Source: JAHFLF01 sp964560145
Lineage (GTDB): Bacteria > Patescibacteriota > Minisyncoccia > UBA6257 > 1-14-0-10-44-23
Reading direction: 5' to 3'
Assembly (NCBI GenBank): GCA_964560145.1
Contig: CAZLKS010000003.1
Location: 1 to 43,662 of the forward strand
DNA: 43,662 bases
The notes below the pieces were generated by a model. The model ran no database searches and was not told the DNA's origin. It saw only the letters and a list, made by a program, of their open reading frames with translations. Shown here piece by piece: positions 36,614 to 43,662 of this stretch (the stretch's first letter is position 1; each line of letters begins with the position of its first letter). The position numbers and the translations under genes were made by a program.

Positions 36614-39161
36614 GTACAGCTTTGACGATCTTCCAGATGAAGGGGAGTTAGATCTTCCGAGTGCCTCCTTTTATCCGGGCATGGCGAATACTGCCGCTAT
36701 TACAGGCCCAATAGCTGAGGGCGGTATTCGCGGTATTTCTGCTATCCCCGATCTGGGAGTAATGGGATTTAACGCACTGAGAAGGAACACGACTCCCGCG
36801 TCTCTTTCGGTTACGAGCCCAGGGCTTGCAATGGCTTCAATGCTTGCTGAAGCCATAATGGGGAAAAAAGACATACCGACGATCGGCGATACGGCGGCTG
36901 AGCTCGCGTACCCGGCAGAGATGAAAGCTCGCGTAAAAGCTGAAGCTTCACCGTGGGCCAGGGCTACCGGTGATGTGCTCGGTACAGGCGAAGAGTTCGT
37001 AAGCTCTCTTGGGCCTTTTGGGAAGATAAAAAGCGGCGCAACTTGGCTTGCCAATAACATGCCCGCAGCAAAGATGTTGGCGCTTGGACTAACCGCAGGG
37101 CTTACGGGCGAAGGTGCGTATCAGGCGACGGGAGAAGAAAAATCAAGAGACATAGCGAAGCTGATTGTGGCTGGAGTTCCGGCAGTAGCTCAAGCCGCGC
37201 GCTTAGCGACTCGCATTCCTAAGGTGGGACCGTTCCTTCGTGAGCAGTTAGTAGATAAGCCCCTATCTTGGTTTGCGGGGCTGAAGGAAGGAAACGGAGA
37301 GGTTCAGCGTCTCATTAAAGGCACGCCTGAAGCTCTTGCAAAAGAGCAGATCGCTAGGGCTGATAACGCTCTTGGTGGCACTCCCACAGATATTGAAGGG
37401 GCTCGCTTCAGGCTGATGCATGAAGCAAATGACGTTGCTGGAACGCCTGAAACTAAGCTTGCGCTGAGCGCTCTTCCTGAGATGGAAGCTCGAACGCTAG
37501 AGGGCGAACTTGCGGCGAAGATGACCAAAAACTCCACAGACTATGCGACGGGGAAAAAGGCGATAACTGAACTTGAGAAGGTTCAGAAGGCTGAAGCTAC
37601 GGCAGTAGATGAGATGTTTAACAATCTCGATCTAGAAGCTCCATACACGCCAGGCGATACAGAAAAGAAGGCGCTCAAACAAATTGCAAAAGACATTCGT
37701 CTTGCCGCTCGCTCAAACGTAAATCGTGAAGTGGGCTTGAGTAGTAGGGCGCCTGCAATTCTTAGGAATCTTGCTTCAGGCAAAGGGATTTACGGCAAAA
37801 AAGCAGCAACTCTTGGCGACATTAAAACTCTAAAGCAGAGCTTAGAAGACTTAGCGACAAACGTCGATGCTTCTCATCAAAATACCGTCAAAGACGCGCT
37901 TAAGCGCGTGCGTCAGCTTGCGCCGAAAGAGATGCAGGATGCTTGGTCTGCTTACAAATCTCAGATGAGCGCTTACGATCCTTCGCGCCTCAGCGGGAAA
38001 ATTCTCGAAGCAGTTGAAGGGCAGACGAAAAATGCGCGTGTTCCTACTTCTGGTAAGCTTCTTAAAAACTCTCCTGAGAAGGTCACAGAACTTATTCGTG
38101 GGGCAGGAGTAGAGGACTTTACAGATGTTGCCTCAAATATTGGAAACAGCAAGGCGCGCTTAGTTTTCCGAAAGGCCCTAGCCTCCGATCTCAACAGAGA
38201 CTTGGCTGATGTGGCTAAGGGAGCTCCGAAAGGGGTAGGGGAAGGGGCGATTAAGCGCGTCTTACAGCGCTTTGAGGACCGGAAAGACCTCTACCGTCAG
38301 GTGTACGGCTCGGATTACGACCTCATTGTAGAGAGAGTTAAGAAGGCTAAGACCATTCAGGATGCGCGCGATGTGGCGCATACGCTTGATGCGCTTCACT
38401 TCCAGCCTCTTAAAGGCCTTCGCATCCCGATGCAGGATACGGGTGTACGCTTCGGAGATCCCACACACCTCTTCCCCGTGTACGGCTACGGAAAGCCGCA
38501 AAAGGTGTTCCAATGGCTCTACGGGGATAAGGAGCGGGAGGCTAATCGTCTCATGTACAACGCCCTTTCGGGCAAGTACGGCCTGCCACAGGTAAACAAG
38601 TCTGCGATTACCTCAGCGGGTGAGATTGCCGGGAACCTATCTAGGAAGGCGCCGGAAGCGGCGCAGCTACTCAGTAGGATAATGGGCTCTACGGAGGATA
38701 TTCCAGCTCCAACGATACCGCAGGAAGACTTTTTCGACCTACCGGACGAATCAAAAAAAAAAGGTGACGAAATGAGTTCACTTCTAGGCTACGACCAGGA
38801 CAAGCTTCTTGACGCCGTTAAGAAAGTTGAGACGGGCGGGATTAAAGACCCTCAAAAAGCTGTCTCAAAGGCAGGCGCGCGCGGCCCGTTCCAGTTCATG
38901 CCGAAGATGGCAAAGGCCTTTGGGGTGAATCTGGATGACGGCTCGGAGGTTGATGACAGGCAGGGAGCGGCAGCGCTTCTTGGTGATGAGTTTAAGGCGC
39001 TTAAAGACCCGAAGCTAGCTATTGCGGCGTATAACGCAGGGCGGCCGAAGGTACTGAAAGCCATAGAGCAGGCGGGTTCTCGTGACTGGGAGGAGGTGAA
39101 GAAATTCCTTCCGGCCGAAACTCAAGCCTACGTACCAGCGGTTTTGAAAAATATAGGCTAA
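36603..39161 (+). CDS. Large ejection protein with C-terminal transglycosylase domain
   Basis: 852 aa. Residues ~1-700 are helical, with hydrophobic patches near the N-terminus (AITGPIAEGGIRGISAIPDLGVMGFN) and coiled segments. Residues ~727-852 are an SLT/lysozyme-like domain with LLDAVKKVETGG (catalytic Glu 743), GARGPFQFMPKMAKAFGV and LAIAAYNAGRPKV, cutting peptidoglycan during DNA entry, as T7 gp16 does. A run of ten A bases (38753-38762) precedes an internal start, so this may be two genes. Confidence 0.75.
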   Translation: MADEYSFDDLPDEGELDLPSASFYPGMANTAAITGPIAEGGIRGISAIPDLGVMGFNALRRNTTPASLSVTSPGLAMASMLAEAIMGKKDIPTIGDTAAELAYPAEMKARVKAEASPWARATGDVLGTGEEFVSSLGPFGKIKSGATWLANNMPAAKMLALGLTAGLTGEGAYQATGEEKSRDIAKLIVAGVPAVAQAARLATRIPKVGPFLREQLVDKPLSWFAGLKEGNGEVQRLIKGTPEALAKEQIARADNALGGTPTDIEGARFRLMHEANDVAGTPETKLALSALPEMEARTLEGELAAKMTKNSTDYATGKKAITELEKVQKAEATAVDEMFNNLDLEAPYTPGDTEKKALKQIAKDIRLAARSNVNREVGLSSRAPAILRNLASGKGIYGKKAATLGDIKTLKQSLEDLATNVDASHQNTVKDALKRVRQLAPKEMQDAWSAYKSQMSAYDPSRLSGKILEAVEGQTKNARVPTSGKLLKNSPEKVTELIRGAGVEDFTDVASNIGNSKARLVFRKALASDLNRDLADVAKGAPKGVGEGAIKRVLQRFEDRKDLYRQVYGSDYDLIVERVKKAKTIQDARDVAHTLDALHFQPLKGLRIPMQDTGVRFGDPTHLFPVYGYGKPQKVFQWLYGDKEREANRLMYNALSGKYGLPQVNKSAITSAGEIAGNLSRKAPEAAQLLSRIMGSTEDIPAPTIPQEDFFDLPDESKKKGDEMSSLLGYDQDKLLDAVKKVETGGIKDPQKAVSKAGARGPFQFMPKMAKAFGVNLDDGSEVDDRQGAAALLGDEFKALKDPKLAIAAYNAGRPKVLKAIEQAGSRDWEEVKKFLPAETQAYVPAVLKNIG
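38772..39161 (+). CDS. Possible separate lytic transglycosylase, 129 aa
   Basis: Internal ATG 38772 follows AAAAGGTGACGAA and begins MSSLLGYDQDKLLDAVKKVETGG (catalytic Glu 20). One fewer A in the upstream A10 run would close the preceding frame with TGA overlapping this ATG (ATGA), the junction style used throughout this genome. It would then be a free endolysin or tail lysozyme. No other muralytic gene is visible. Alternative to the fused reading. Confidence 0.45.
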   Translation: MSSLLGYDQDKLLDAVKKVETGGIKDPQKAVSKAGARGPFQFMPKMAKAFGVNLDDGSEVDDRQGAAALLGDEFKALKDPKLAIAAYNAGRPKVLKAIEQAGSRDWEEVKKFLPAETQAYVPAVLKNIG

Positions 39162-39162
39162 G

Positions 39163-39282
39163 ATGGACAGAGAAGAATTTGAAGAGAAGGTGAGGGAAAG
39201 CGCCCCTAAAAATGTAGTTTTTTGGATCGATTTTACTTGGGTTTTTAAATGGCTATGGAGGAAGTATGTTGACCGCAGTTAA
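39163..39282 (+). CDS. Small membrane protein, 39 aa
   Basis: ATG 39163 follows the preceding stop by one base. It reads MDREEFEEKVRESAP, then an aromatic hydrophobic segment (NVVFWIDFTWVFKWLW), then RKYVDRS. An acidic outer end, one likely membrane helix and a basic tail. Ribosome site is weak (AGGCTAAG). It overlaps the next gene by 17 bp. Not assigned; a late lysis-related role is possible. Confidence 0.45.
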   Translation: MDREEFEEKVRESAPKNVVFWIDFTWVFKWLWRKYVDRS

Positions 39283-39505
39283 AGGTTATCTATTCAAAAA
39301 AGCAGTAGGCCTCTACCTCAAGACGAATGGGTGGAAGACAGTCATCGGTTTTATTGTGGCTAAACTAACAGCCATCGTTGCAGCCAGGTACCCCAATGTA
39401 CCGCAGGAAGCTCTCGTAGAAATCCTGAACTTTGTGGGTGATATGCTTCTCACGCTCGGAGTTTTTGACCGTATTCGTAAGAATCTTATTGAGGCAAAGG
39501 AGTAA
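39266..39505 (+). CDS. Amphipathic small protein, 79 aa
   Basis: GGAGG four bases before ATG 39266. The central part (VIGFIVAKLTAIVAARYP) is hydrophobic and could span a membrane; the rest is helical (ALVEILNFVGDMLLTLGVFDRIRKNL). Not matched to a family; could be a holin-like or structural protein. It lies between the ejection gene and the tail-surface protein genes. Confidence 0.5.
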   Translation: MLTAVKGYLFKKAVGLYLKTNGWKTVIGFIVAKLTAIVAARYPNVPQEALVEILNFVGDMLLTLGVFDRIRKNLIEAKE

Positions 39506-39511
39506 AAAGCC

Positions 39512-39919
39512 ATGGCGAACACACGAACAACTATTGGAACTATGAGCGGGGTTATGCCTGCCGATCAGGATTTATCGGGGATTCCGCAGCCGGTAACAGT
39601 TACCTGCTACCGCTTAGACTTCGACACCCCGGCCACGGACTTGACTGTCCACACTCCTGCGTCGAATCGCTACGCAGAGATTGTAGGGTGGCAGCATTGT
39701 GAATCAGCAGCTCATAACGTGACGTTAATGTCCGGCACTTCGGGAGAGGGACAAAAGGATCTTGTGACCCTAGAGTTTGGGGTAAACGCAATCCTATCAA
39801 GCCCTCTCAATTCGAACGCACTCATTGTAGCTGAACTTGGAAAAAGTATCGTAGCTAAAGTATCAGCGGCATGTCAGATGCTTGTCTATGTAATTGAGGT
39901 AGTAAAAGTTAGGTTATGA
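39512..39919 (+). CDS. Beta-rich virion protein, 135 aa
   Basis: AAGGAG site. Core LTVHTPASNRYAEIVGWQHCESAAHNVTLMSG, followed by NAILSSPLNSNALIVAELGKSIVAKVSAACQMLVYVIEV. Paralogue of the 142-residue protein at 26688 (HTPAS, then a closing SAA-x-x-x-V-x-V strand). Likely virion surface or tail protein. 65 bp separate it from the esterase gene. Confidence 0.55.
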   Translation: MANTRTTIGTMSGVMPADQDLSGIPQPVTVTCYRLDFDTPATDLTVHTPASNRYAEIVGWQHCESAAHNVTLMSGTSGEGQKDLVTLEFGVNAILSSPLNSNALIVAELGKSIVAKVSAACQMLVYVIEVVKVRL

Positions 39920-39984
39920 AAAAACGTTCAGCGCGACATAAGATATGTCATTTAGATTTTGAGAAATAAGAGAGGAACAGGACA

Positions 39985-41556
39985 ATGATACCCAGTAACT
40001 TCACCACCAACTTGATGAGCTTAGGCGCATCGGCAGAATTGGCAAAATACATTGAAAATAAATTTCTTAACGTAACGGATGTTGAGATGACAGACTTGGT
40101 GAATATAGGAACACTCACGGCACCCTATTCGGGGATTAATTATTCAACGTATTCAAGCGCTACTTGCAAAACAAGACATGTCGCAACAGTAGCATGCTAC
40201 GATCTTCGCTTGATTTATAATTCGCTACTCGTTGCGACCGTGCCAGGCACACCGGAAATTAAATTTGGAAATGATTTTGAAATCAAGTGCTCAATCGAAT
40301 TAGGCGACGGGACTCTCGTTCCGGTGTTCTTCAATGGTACCCGACTAAAGCTCATGAAGCCTGGAGTTGTGGCAATATCTGACATAGCGGGAATTAGGCT
40401 CGCAGCGGGGGAGGTGTTCTGGGTACGCACGTACTTTAATCGAATCGCAAGCACATCATATACCGACGGGACGGGACAGGCCGGGTTTTTAGCGTCGAAT
40501 CAAACGAATCTATGCTCAAATGTCGCGCTAAGAGGTACACTATTTTCAGGGACAGAAGGGGCTTCGTTTTCTTCCTCGACTGGCGTTGATCCTTTCTTGC
40601 AGGACAAAACAGATTCGAGCACGATTGCGGCGTCTAACAATCAAGGATACGCGCCGATCGCCATTGTGGGTAGAGTAGAAACGACTCAAGCAAAGTCAGT
40701 GGTTGTAATTGGAGATTCAATCTCGCAAGGTAGCGGGGACTTTACTCCAGGTACGCCTACTAACTCAAACTTCGACATTTACTCTGGGCGCGGATACTGG
40801 CCCAGGGCGTTTCGCGATTCGTATGCTATTACGCAACTTGCGTGTGGAGGTGAACAGACGGTAGATATTATTGGCAACACCAAGAGCTTCTATCGATATT
40901 CATTAGCGGATTACGGCTCGACTGCGATTCTTGCGCTTGGAACTAATGACATAATGACCGGAGCGCTCACGGCAGCACAGTTAAAGGCGAAAATTCTGCT
41001 TCTAATTGCGAAGATATCGCCAAAAGTAAAGAAAATATTGCTGGCAACCATAACTCCACGCTCGACCACAAATAACGGGTGGCTAACCACGGCGGGGCAA
41101 AACTCAGTTGTAACAAACAACTTTAATAACGTCAGAATCGAAGTCAATGACTGGATTAGATCTGGTGGCGCGGGCGTCCCCCACATAGAGATTGCTGACT
41201 TAGTAGAAAGTAGCCGGAACAGTGGGCTATGGAAGGCTCCAGGCACCGCACTCGTGAGTGGAACTGCAACCGGCGGATCTACGACCACAATCGTGGATTC
41301 AACTAAGTCATGGGCGACCAATGAGTGGATGGGGTATGTGGCCAGCGTGAGCTCTTCTGCCGGTCAAGCAGGAGTTATTACGGCCAATAACGCAACAACT
41401 TTGACGATCAGCGTACAATCGGGAGGACTATCGCCGGGATGCGCGAACTTGGACACCTACACGATCCAAGCGGCATATACCGCAGATGGGACGCATCCAT
41501 CAGCATATGGACACAGACAAATGGCAGCCAATGTGGCATTGTCGGGGATCGAGTAA
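39985..41556 (+). CDS. SGNH-hydrolase tailspike/esterase
   Basis: 523 aa. The N-terminal ~235 residues are a beta-rich attachment/fold region. Residues ~238-510 are an SGNH/GDSL hydrolase: block I VVVIGDSIS (S245), block III ALGTNDI (N321), block V DGTHPS (D501, H504). Family members remove acyl groups from polysaccharides, so this probably deacetylates host capsule or O-antigen during adsorption. A beta insertion (ATGGSTTTIVDSTKSWATNEWMGYV) sits before block V. GAGAGGAACAGGACA leads to ATG. Confidence 0.85.
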   Translation: MIPSNFTTNLMSLGASAELAKYIENKFLNVTDVEMTDLVNIGTLTAPYSGINYSTYSSATCKTRHVATVACYDLRLIYNSLLVATVPGTPEIKFGNDFEIKCSIELGDGTLVPVFFNGTRLKLMKPGVVAISDIAGIRLAAGEVFWVRTYFNRIASTSYTDGTGQAGFLASNQTNLCSNVALRGTLFSGTEGASFSSSTGVDPFLQDKTDSSTIAASNNQGYAPIAIVGRVETTQAKSVVVIGDSISQGSGDFTPGTPTNSNFDIYSGRGYWPRAFRDSYAITQLACGGEQTVDIIGNTKSFYRYSLADYGSTAILALGTNDIMTGALTAAQLKAKILLLIAKISPKVKKILLATITPRSTTNNGWLTTAGQNSVVTNNFNNVRIEVNDWIRSGGAGVPHIEIADLVESSRNSGLWKAPGTALVSGTATGGSTTTIVDSTKSWATNEWMGYVASVSSSAGQAGVITANNATTLTISVQSGGLSPGCANLDTYTIQAAYTADGTHPSAYGHRQMAANVALSGIE

Positions 41557-41567
41557 GGAATGGATAG

Positions 41568-41640
41568 TGGCATGTAGCACAGTTGGCAGTGCAGGCGGCT
41601 GTTAACCGCCAGGTCGTAGGTTCGAGCCCTACCGTGCCAG
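41568..41640 (+). tRNA. tRNA-Asn (anticodon GUU)
   Basis: A 73-nt cloverleaf: acceptor TGGCATG/CGTGCCA with discriminator G, D stem GCAC/GTGC, anticodon stem GGCGG/CCGCC with loop CTGTTAA (anticodon 41601-41603), T stem GTAGG/CCTAC with loop TTCGAGC. No encoded CCA. Placed between convergent plus late genes and minus small genes. It would read AAC/AAU codons, frequent in the late genes; a decoy against anticodon nucleases is also possible. Confidence 0.93.
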
Positions 41641-41641
41641 T

Positions 41642-41755
41642 TTAGGCCATGGTCCAAACAAACTTCACGAGTAGTGTCGTCACTGTCACGAGCGCTACAA
41701 AAGCAAAGATCACAAGAAGAATAGGAAGGCACCCCTCATACGGATCGCTTGGCAT
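41642..41755 (-). CDS. Small membrane protein, 37 aa
   Basis: MPSDPYEGCLP then one hydrophobic helix (ILLVIFAFVALVTVTTLLVKFVW). Start ATG 41755 lies four bases after the preceding stop; the longer reading to 41884 overlaps that gene and is not supported. Short phage membrane peptides can act in lysis or exclusion; function unknown. Confidence 0.5.
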   Translation of the reverse strand: MPSDPYEGCLPILLVIFAFVALVTVTTLLVKFVWTMA

Positions 41756-41759
41756 ATCT

Positions 41760-42026
41760 CTATCTCGGTTTTGTAAATTCAGGGCTTGGCGGGGGACGCC
41801 CCCGCCGGTAAGCCGCTTCAATTTCCTCAACCTGAAGTTTAAGCGCCTTCTCAACCTTAAGGAAGGCCCTTTTCGTATCTGCATACGCAGCGAAAGTATC
41901 GCCTTGCAGCCTTAAGTAGTTTGCGTAGAAGCTCTTTCTCCGTTGTGGCCTTTCTTGAGACATCAAACTTTTCCAGGTCATATACTGACTATACTCGTAT
42001 TCTGTATATGTAGCCTGATTGAACAT
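41760..42026 (-). CDS. Hypothetical protein, 88 aa
   Basis: Start ATG 42026, two bases after the upstream stop. Tyr/Gln-rich N-terminus (YTEYEYSQYMTWKSLM), then a helical, basic centre (LKVEKALKLQVEEIEAAYRRG) and a Pro-rich tail (GRPPPSPEFTKPR). Family not recognised. Ribosome site weak, so it may depend on coupling. Confidence 0.5.
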   Translation of the reverse strand: MFNQATYTEYEYSQYMTWKSLMSQERPQRRKSFYANYLRLQGDTFAAYADTKRAFLKVEKALKLQVEEIEAAYRRGRPPPSPEFTKPR

Positions 42027-42028
42027 AT

Positions 42029-42244
42029 CTAAGCTGGAATAATCTCCACTCCCAGAATACGGACCCTGCCGTCACCTCCGATTATAACATGATCCCTATG
42101 TTCTGCCTCGTCCGGCAGATCCCGAATCATCTGAATATCAGTCGCAGGAAGCCTCAGTGCAGGCATAGGATCGTTTATCTCCCGTGCGGCATTAAGGATC
42201 TTTGTGACCATGCAAAAAATCTCAATGACTCTCTCATCTGACAT
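42029..42244 (-). CDS. Hypothetical protein, 71 aa
   Basis: ATG 42244 behind GGGGGTAACGGC. Residues 1-25 helical (IEIFCMVTKILNAAREIN), then a compact beta end (RDHVIIGGDGRVRILGVEII). No recognised family. Confidence 0.5.
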   Translation of the reverse strand: MSDERVIEIFCMVTKILNAAREINDPMPALRLPATDIQMIRDLPDEAEHRDHVIIGGDGRVRILGVEIIPA

Positions 42245-42248
42245 GCCG

Positions 42249-42878
42249 TTACCCCCAAAAGTGATAAATTCTTACAGACGGCGACTTAATAGCACGTTCC
42301 GGTGTCCATCCACGATTCAAACGCTGAAGCGTTCTTGAATACGGGGCTCCATACATTTCGCACCATTCTGTTAATGTTCTTTTCTGCCCATCCATTTCGA
42401 GTCGGATTGAACATTCTCGATTATTCATGTTTTCGCGTCGGCTCACCCATCGGCAGTTTCTAGGCTCATAGTTCCCATTATTATCAATGCGATCAATTTG
42501 ATATCCGAAAGGGCAAGTGCCCATATCAGCCAAGAAATCCTTAAAAGAGTTGCGCCATCGTGGACAAATCTTTATTCCCCGCCCGCCATATCTTGCATAG
42601 CCCTTTGTCCAGGGATGCTCGCATCGAGCCCTTAAACTTTGCCAACAAAGCCATTCCGCAGATCTATTTTTCGCCGAGCATCCACCATGTTTTCTACGCA
42701 AGCACCCACAAGAAAGTTGCTCTCCGCGCACGATACGAGAACCTCTAAGTATTTTCATATTTCCGCACGCGCAACGGCATAGGAACGTAGGTTGCCCATG
42801 CTCTCTGCCGTGCTGATCGACGACAGTCAGGAGGCCGAATGTTTTTCCCTCTATACCGCTATAATCGAGCCTACGCAT
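42249..42878 (-). CDS. HNH-type phage endonuclease with N-terminal zinc finger
   Basis: 209 aa. N-terminal LLTVVDQ, then FLCRCACGN and LSCGCL (four-Cys zinc site), then the family signature YARYGGRGIKICPRWRNSFKDFLADMG and the catalytic region QIDRIDNNGNYEPRNCRWVSRRENMNNR. This is the phage HNH/AP2-linked homing-type endonuclease family, often a free-standing mobile gene. The C-terminal part (LTEWCEMYGAPYSRTLQRLNRGWTPERAI) is a small DNA-binding repeat. Start ATG 42878 behind GGTGGGTGAT. Confidence 0.85.
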   Translation of the reverse strand: MRRLDYSGIEGKTFGLLTVVDQHGREHGQPTFLCRCACGNMKILRGSRIVRGEQLSCGCLRRKHGGCSAKNRSAEWLCWQSLRARCEHPWTKGYARYGGRGIKICPRWRNSFKDFLADMGTCPFGYQIDRIDNNGNYEPRNCRWVSRRENMNNRECSIRLEMDGQKRTLTEWCEMYGAPYSRTLQRLNRGWTPERAIKSPSVRIYHFWG

Positions 42879-42879
42879 A

Positions 42880-43074
42880 TCACCCACCAAACAAATGCCA
42901 AATTAAAAAACAGATTGCCGCAGCCAAGACTATCTGAAACCAAATAGGACCGCGAACTACAGCGCGGGAAATCGTCATCCTCTTATTGAAGAGGAGAAGA
43001 ATCCCGTCAAAGAGGAGAATCCCAATAATGAAGATAGGCCACAATCTCAACAGCGCATCCTGAGTAGCTATCAT
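42880..43074 (-). CDS. Two-helix membrane protein, holin candidate, 64 aa
   Basis: ATG 43074 overlaps the upstream stop (ATGA). Two hydrophobic helices (LWPIFIIGILLFDGILLLF and IWFQIVLAAAICFLIWHLF) are joined by a basic loop (NKRMTISRAVVRGP), the topology of class II holins (two membrane helices, short). No endolysin gene adjoins it, so lysis is a guess. Confidence 0.55.
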   Translation of the reverse strand: MIATQDALLRLWPIFIIGILLFDGILLLFNKRMTISRAVVRGPIWFQIVLAAAICFLIWHLFGG

Positions 43075-43322
43075 TTTTTTCTCGTCCTCCAATTCTCTCG
43101 GCACTTGGCTATGGCGTCTTCCTCGCTATCGGCGAATCCGATCCACCAAATAGGATATGATTCCATCAGGCCAGAATTGCTATTGAACGTGAACGAAGAA
43201 GGGCCAAATTCGCCAGTGTATAAAGTAACTGGAAGCCCAGTTTCATCCAGTGGCTCCCCTCCGGTAACAACAGCAAGCCTTTTTTCTTTTCCTGAAACAT
43301 CGACTATTTTTTCGTCTATCAT
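43071..43322 (-). CDS. Hypothetical protein, 83 aa
   Basis: ATG 43322 is preceded by GGGAGATTTTTCC and overlaps the stop of the previous gene (ATGA). Beta-rich centre (RLAVVTGGEPLDETGLPVTLYTG) and IWWIGFADSEEDAIAKCRENW. No recognised family. Confidence 0.5.
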   Translation of the reverse strand: MIDEKIVDVSGKEKRLAVVTGGEPLDETGLPVTLYTGEFGPSSFTFNSNSGLMESYPIWWIGFADSEEDAIAKCRENWRTRKK

Positions 43323-43660
43323 GGAAAAATCTCCCTCTCGCTTAGTACATCCTGAATAACTGCCCATTGACGGCCTTTGAGTCTAATAAGGACAGAACTT
43401 CCTTTAGCTCGCTCCGCAAGTGCTGCCGGACTAATGTTGGAACCACCGGGAGCCCTAAGATACCAGCGTTCATGCTCTCCACAAGCACTTGGGACAGTGC
43501 AGCGCGGAAACCTACCCATGCGGCCAATAAGCTTACATTGCAGATCTCGGACTTCGAGACTGTTACCGTTGCTGATATACTTTTTGGATCTATAGTGGAC
43601 AAGCAGCGCCGCTCCCTTTTGCGAATGGTTACCTTCTTCGATTGTGTTTTCACGTTGCAT
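43319..43660 (-). CDS. Hypothetical protein, 113 aa, start crosses the junction
   Basis: ATG 43660; its binding site AAGGAG lies in the first bases of the window, so the gene is complete only in the circular form. Codon positions show a clear purine-first pattern and its stop overlaps the next start (ATGA). A GTG in another frame, 43653 down to 43342, is better spaced from AAGGAG (seven bases) and encodes 103 residues. One of the two is the true gene. Arg/Ser-rich with SGNSLEVRDL-like and WYLRAPGGSNISPAALAERA regions. No family. Confidence 0.45.
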   Translation of the reverse strand: MQRENTIEEGNHSQKGAALLVHYRSKKYISNGNSLEVRDLQCKLIGRMGRFPRCTVPSACGEHERWYLRAPGGSNISPAALAERAKGSSVLIRLKGRQWAVIQDVLSEREIFP

Positions 43661-43662
43661 CT

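Noticed and set aside
41568..41640. tRNA as a prophage attachment site
   Set aside because: No integrase or excisionase gene, and the whole tRNA is inside a circular phage genome.
1..43662. CRISPR array or transposon
   Set aside because: No regularly spaced repeats with unique spacers and no transposase or terminal inverted repeats; the only mobile-type gene is the HNH endonuclease.

Overview
The window looks like one complete genome of a tailed bacteriophage. Its first 21 bases are repeated exactly as its last 21 bases, which is what a circular or circularly permuted assembly leaves, so coordinates 1 and 43662 adjoin. Structural genes (terminase pair, long portal, scaffold, HK97-type capsid, adaptor, nozzle, several Gln/Ala-rich internal virion proteins, SGNH-esterase tail protein) and the absence of a tape measure, tube or sheath point to a podovirus. 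Sec signal peptides, lipoboxes and an esterase tailspike suggest a Gram-negative host, which I cannot name. I see no integrase, excisionase or CI-like repressor.

Layout. (1) Positions 283-9209, minus strand: an early operon of about 20 genes, many joined by ATGA stop/start overlaps. It encodes an SNF2 helicase, an Acb2/Tad1-hairpin-like protein, a DUF2800 PD-(D/E)XK nuclease, a DUF2815 ssDNA-binding protein, a RuvC-type resolvase and a tail of small unknown genes. (2) 9210-9309: divergent promoters flanked by two inverted copies of TTGTGTTAC. (3) 9310-11834, plus strand: a ribbon-helix-helix regulator and a 759-residue primase-polymerase/VirE helicase, the only replicative enzyme seen. (4) 11835-12253: non-coding, with strong hairpins, an AT-rich block and short tandem repeats; candidate replication origin. 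(5) 12254-15214, minus strand: six small genes (two membrane or lipoproteins, three unknowns, one DUF932 protein) separated by strong inverted repeats. (6) 15215-16386: 1.17 kb non-coding control region with more TTGTGTTAC copies, a 35-bp direct repeat, a run of hairpins and a terminator-like hairpin just before the terminase gene. (7) 16387-41556, plus strand: late operon for packaging, head, decoration/fibre-like proteins (several secreted), tail and internal virion proteins. (8) 41568-41640: tRNA-Asn(GUU). (9) 41642-43660, minus strand: small genes including a two-helix holin candidate and an HNH endonuclease.

How it may work: the PrimPol-helicase would start and extend DNA with help from the ssDNA-binding protein, SNF2 helicase, nuclease and resolvase. 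A repressor acting on TTGTGTTAC could shut both early promoters together. Many early genes also carry an unusual AACCGGGGG block just before their start codon, which may be a second layer of control. Lysis is not clearly assigned. The only muralytic domain is the C-terminal transglycosylase of an 852-residue virion protein, and a run of ten A bases plus an ATGA signature suggests that domain may be a separate gene.
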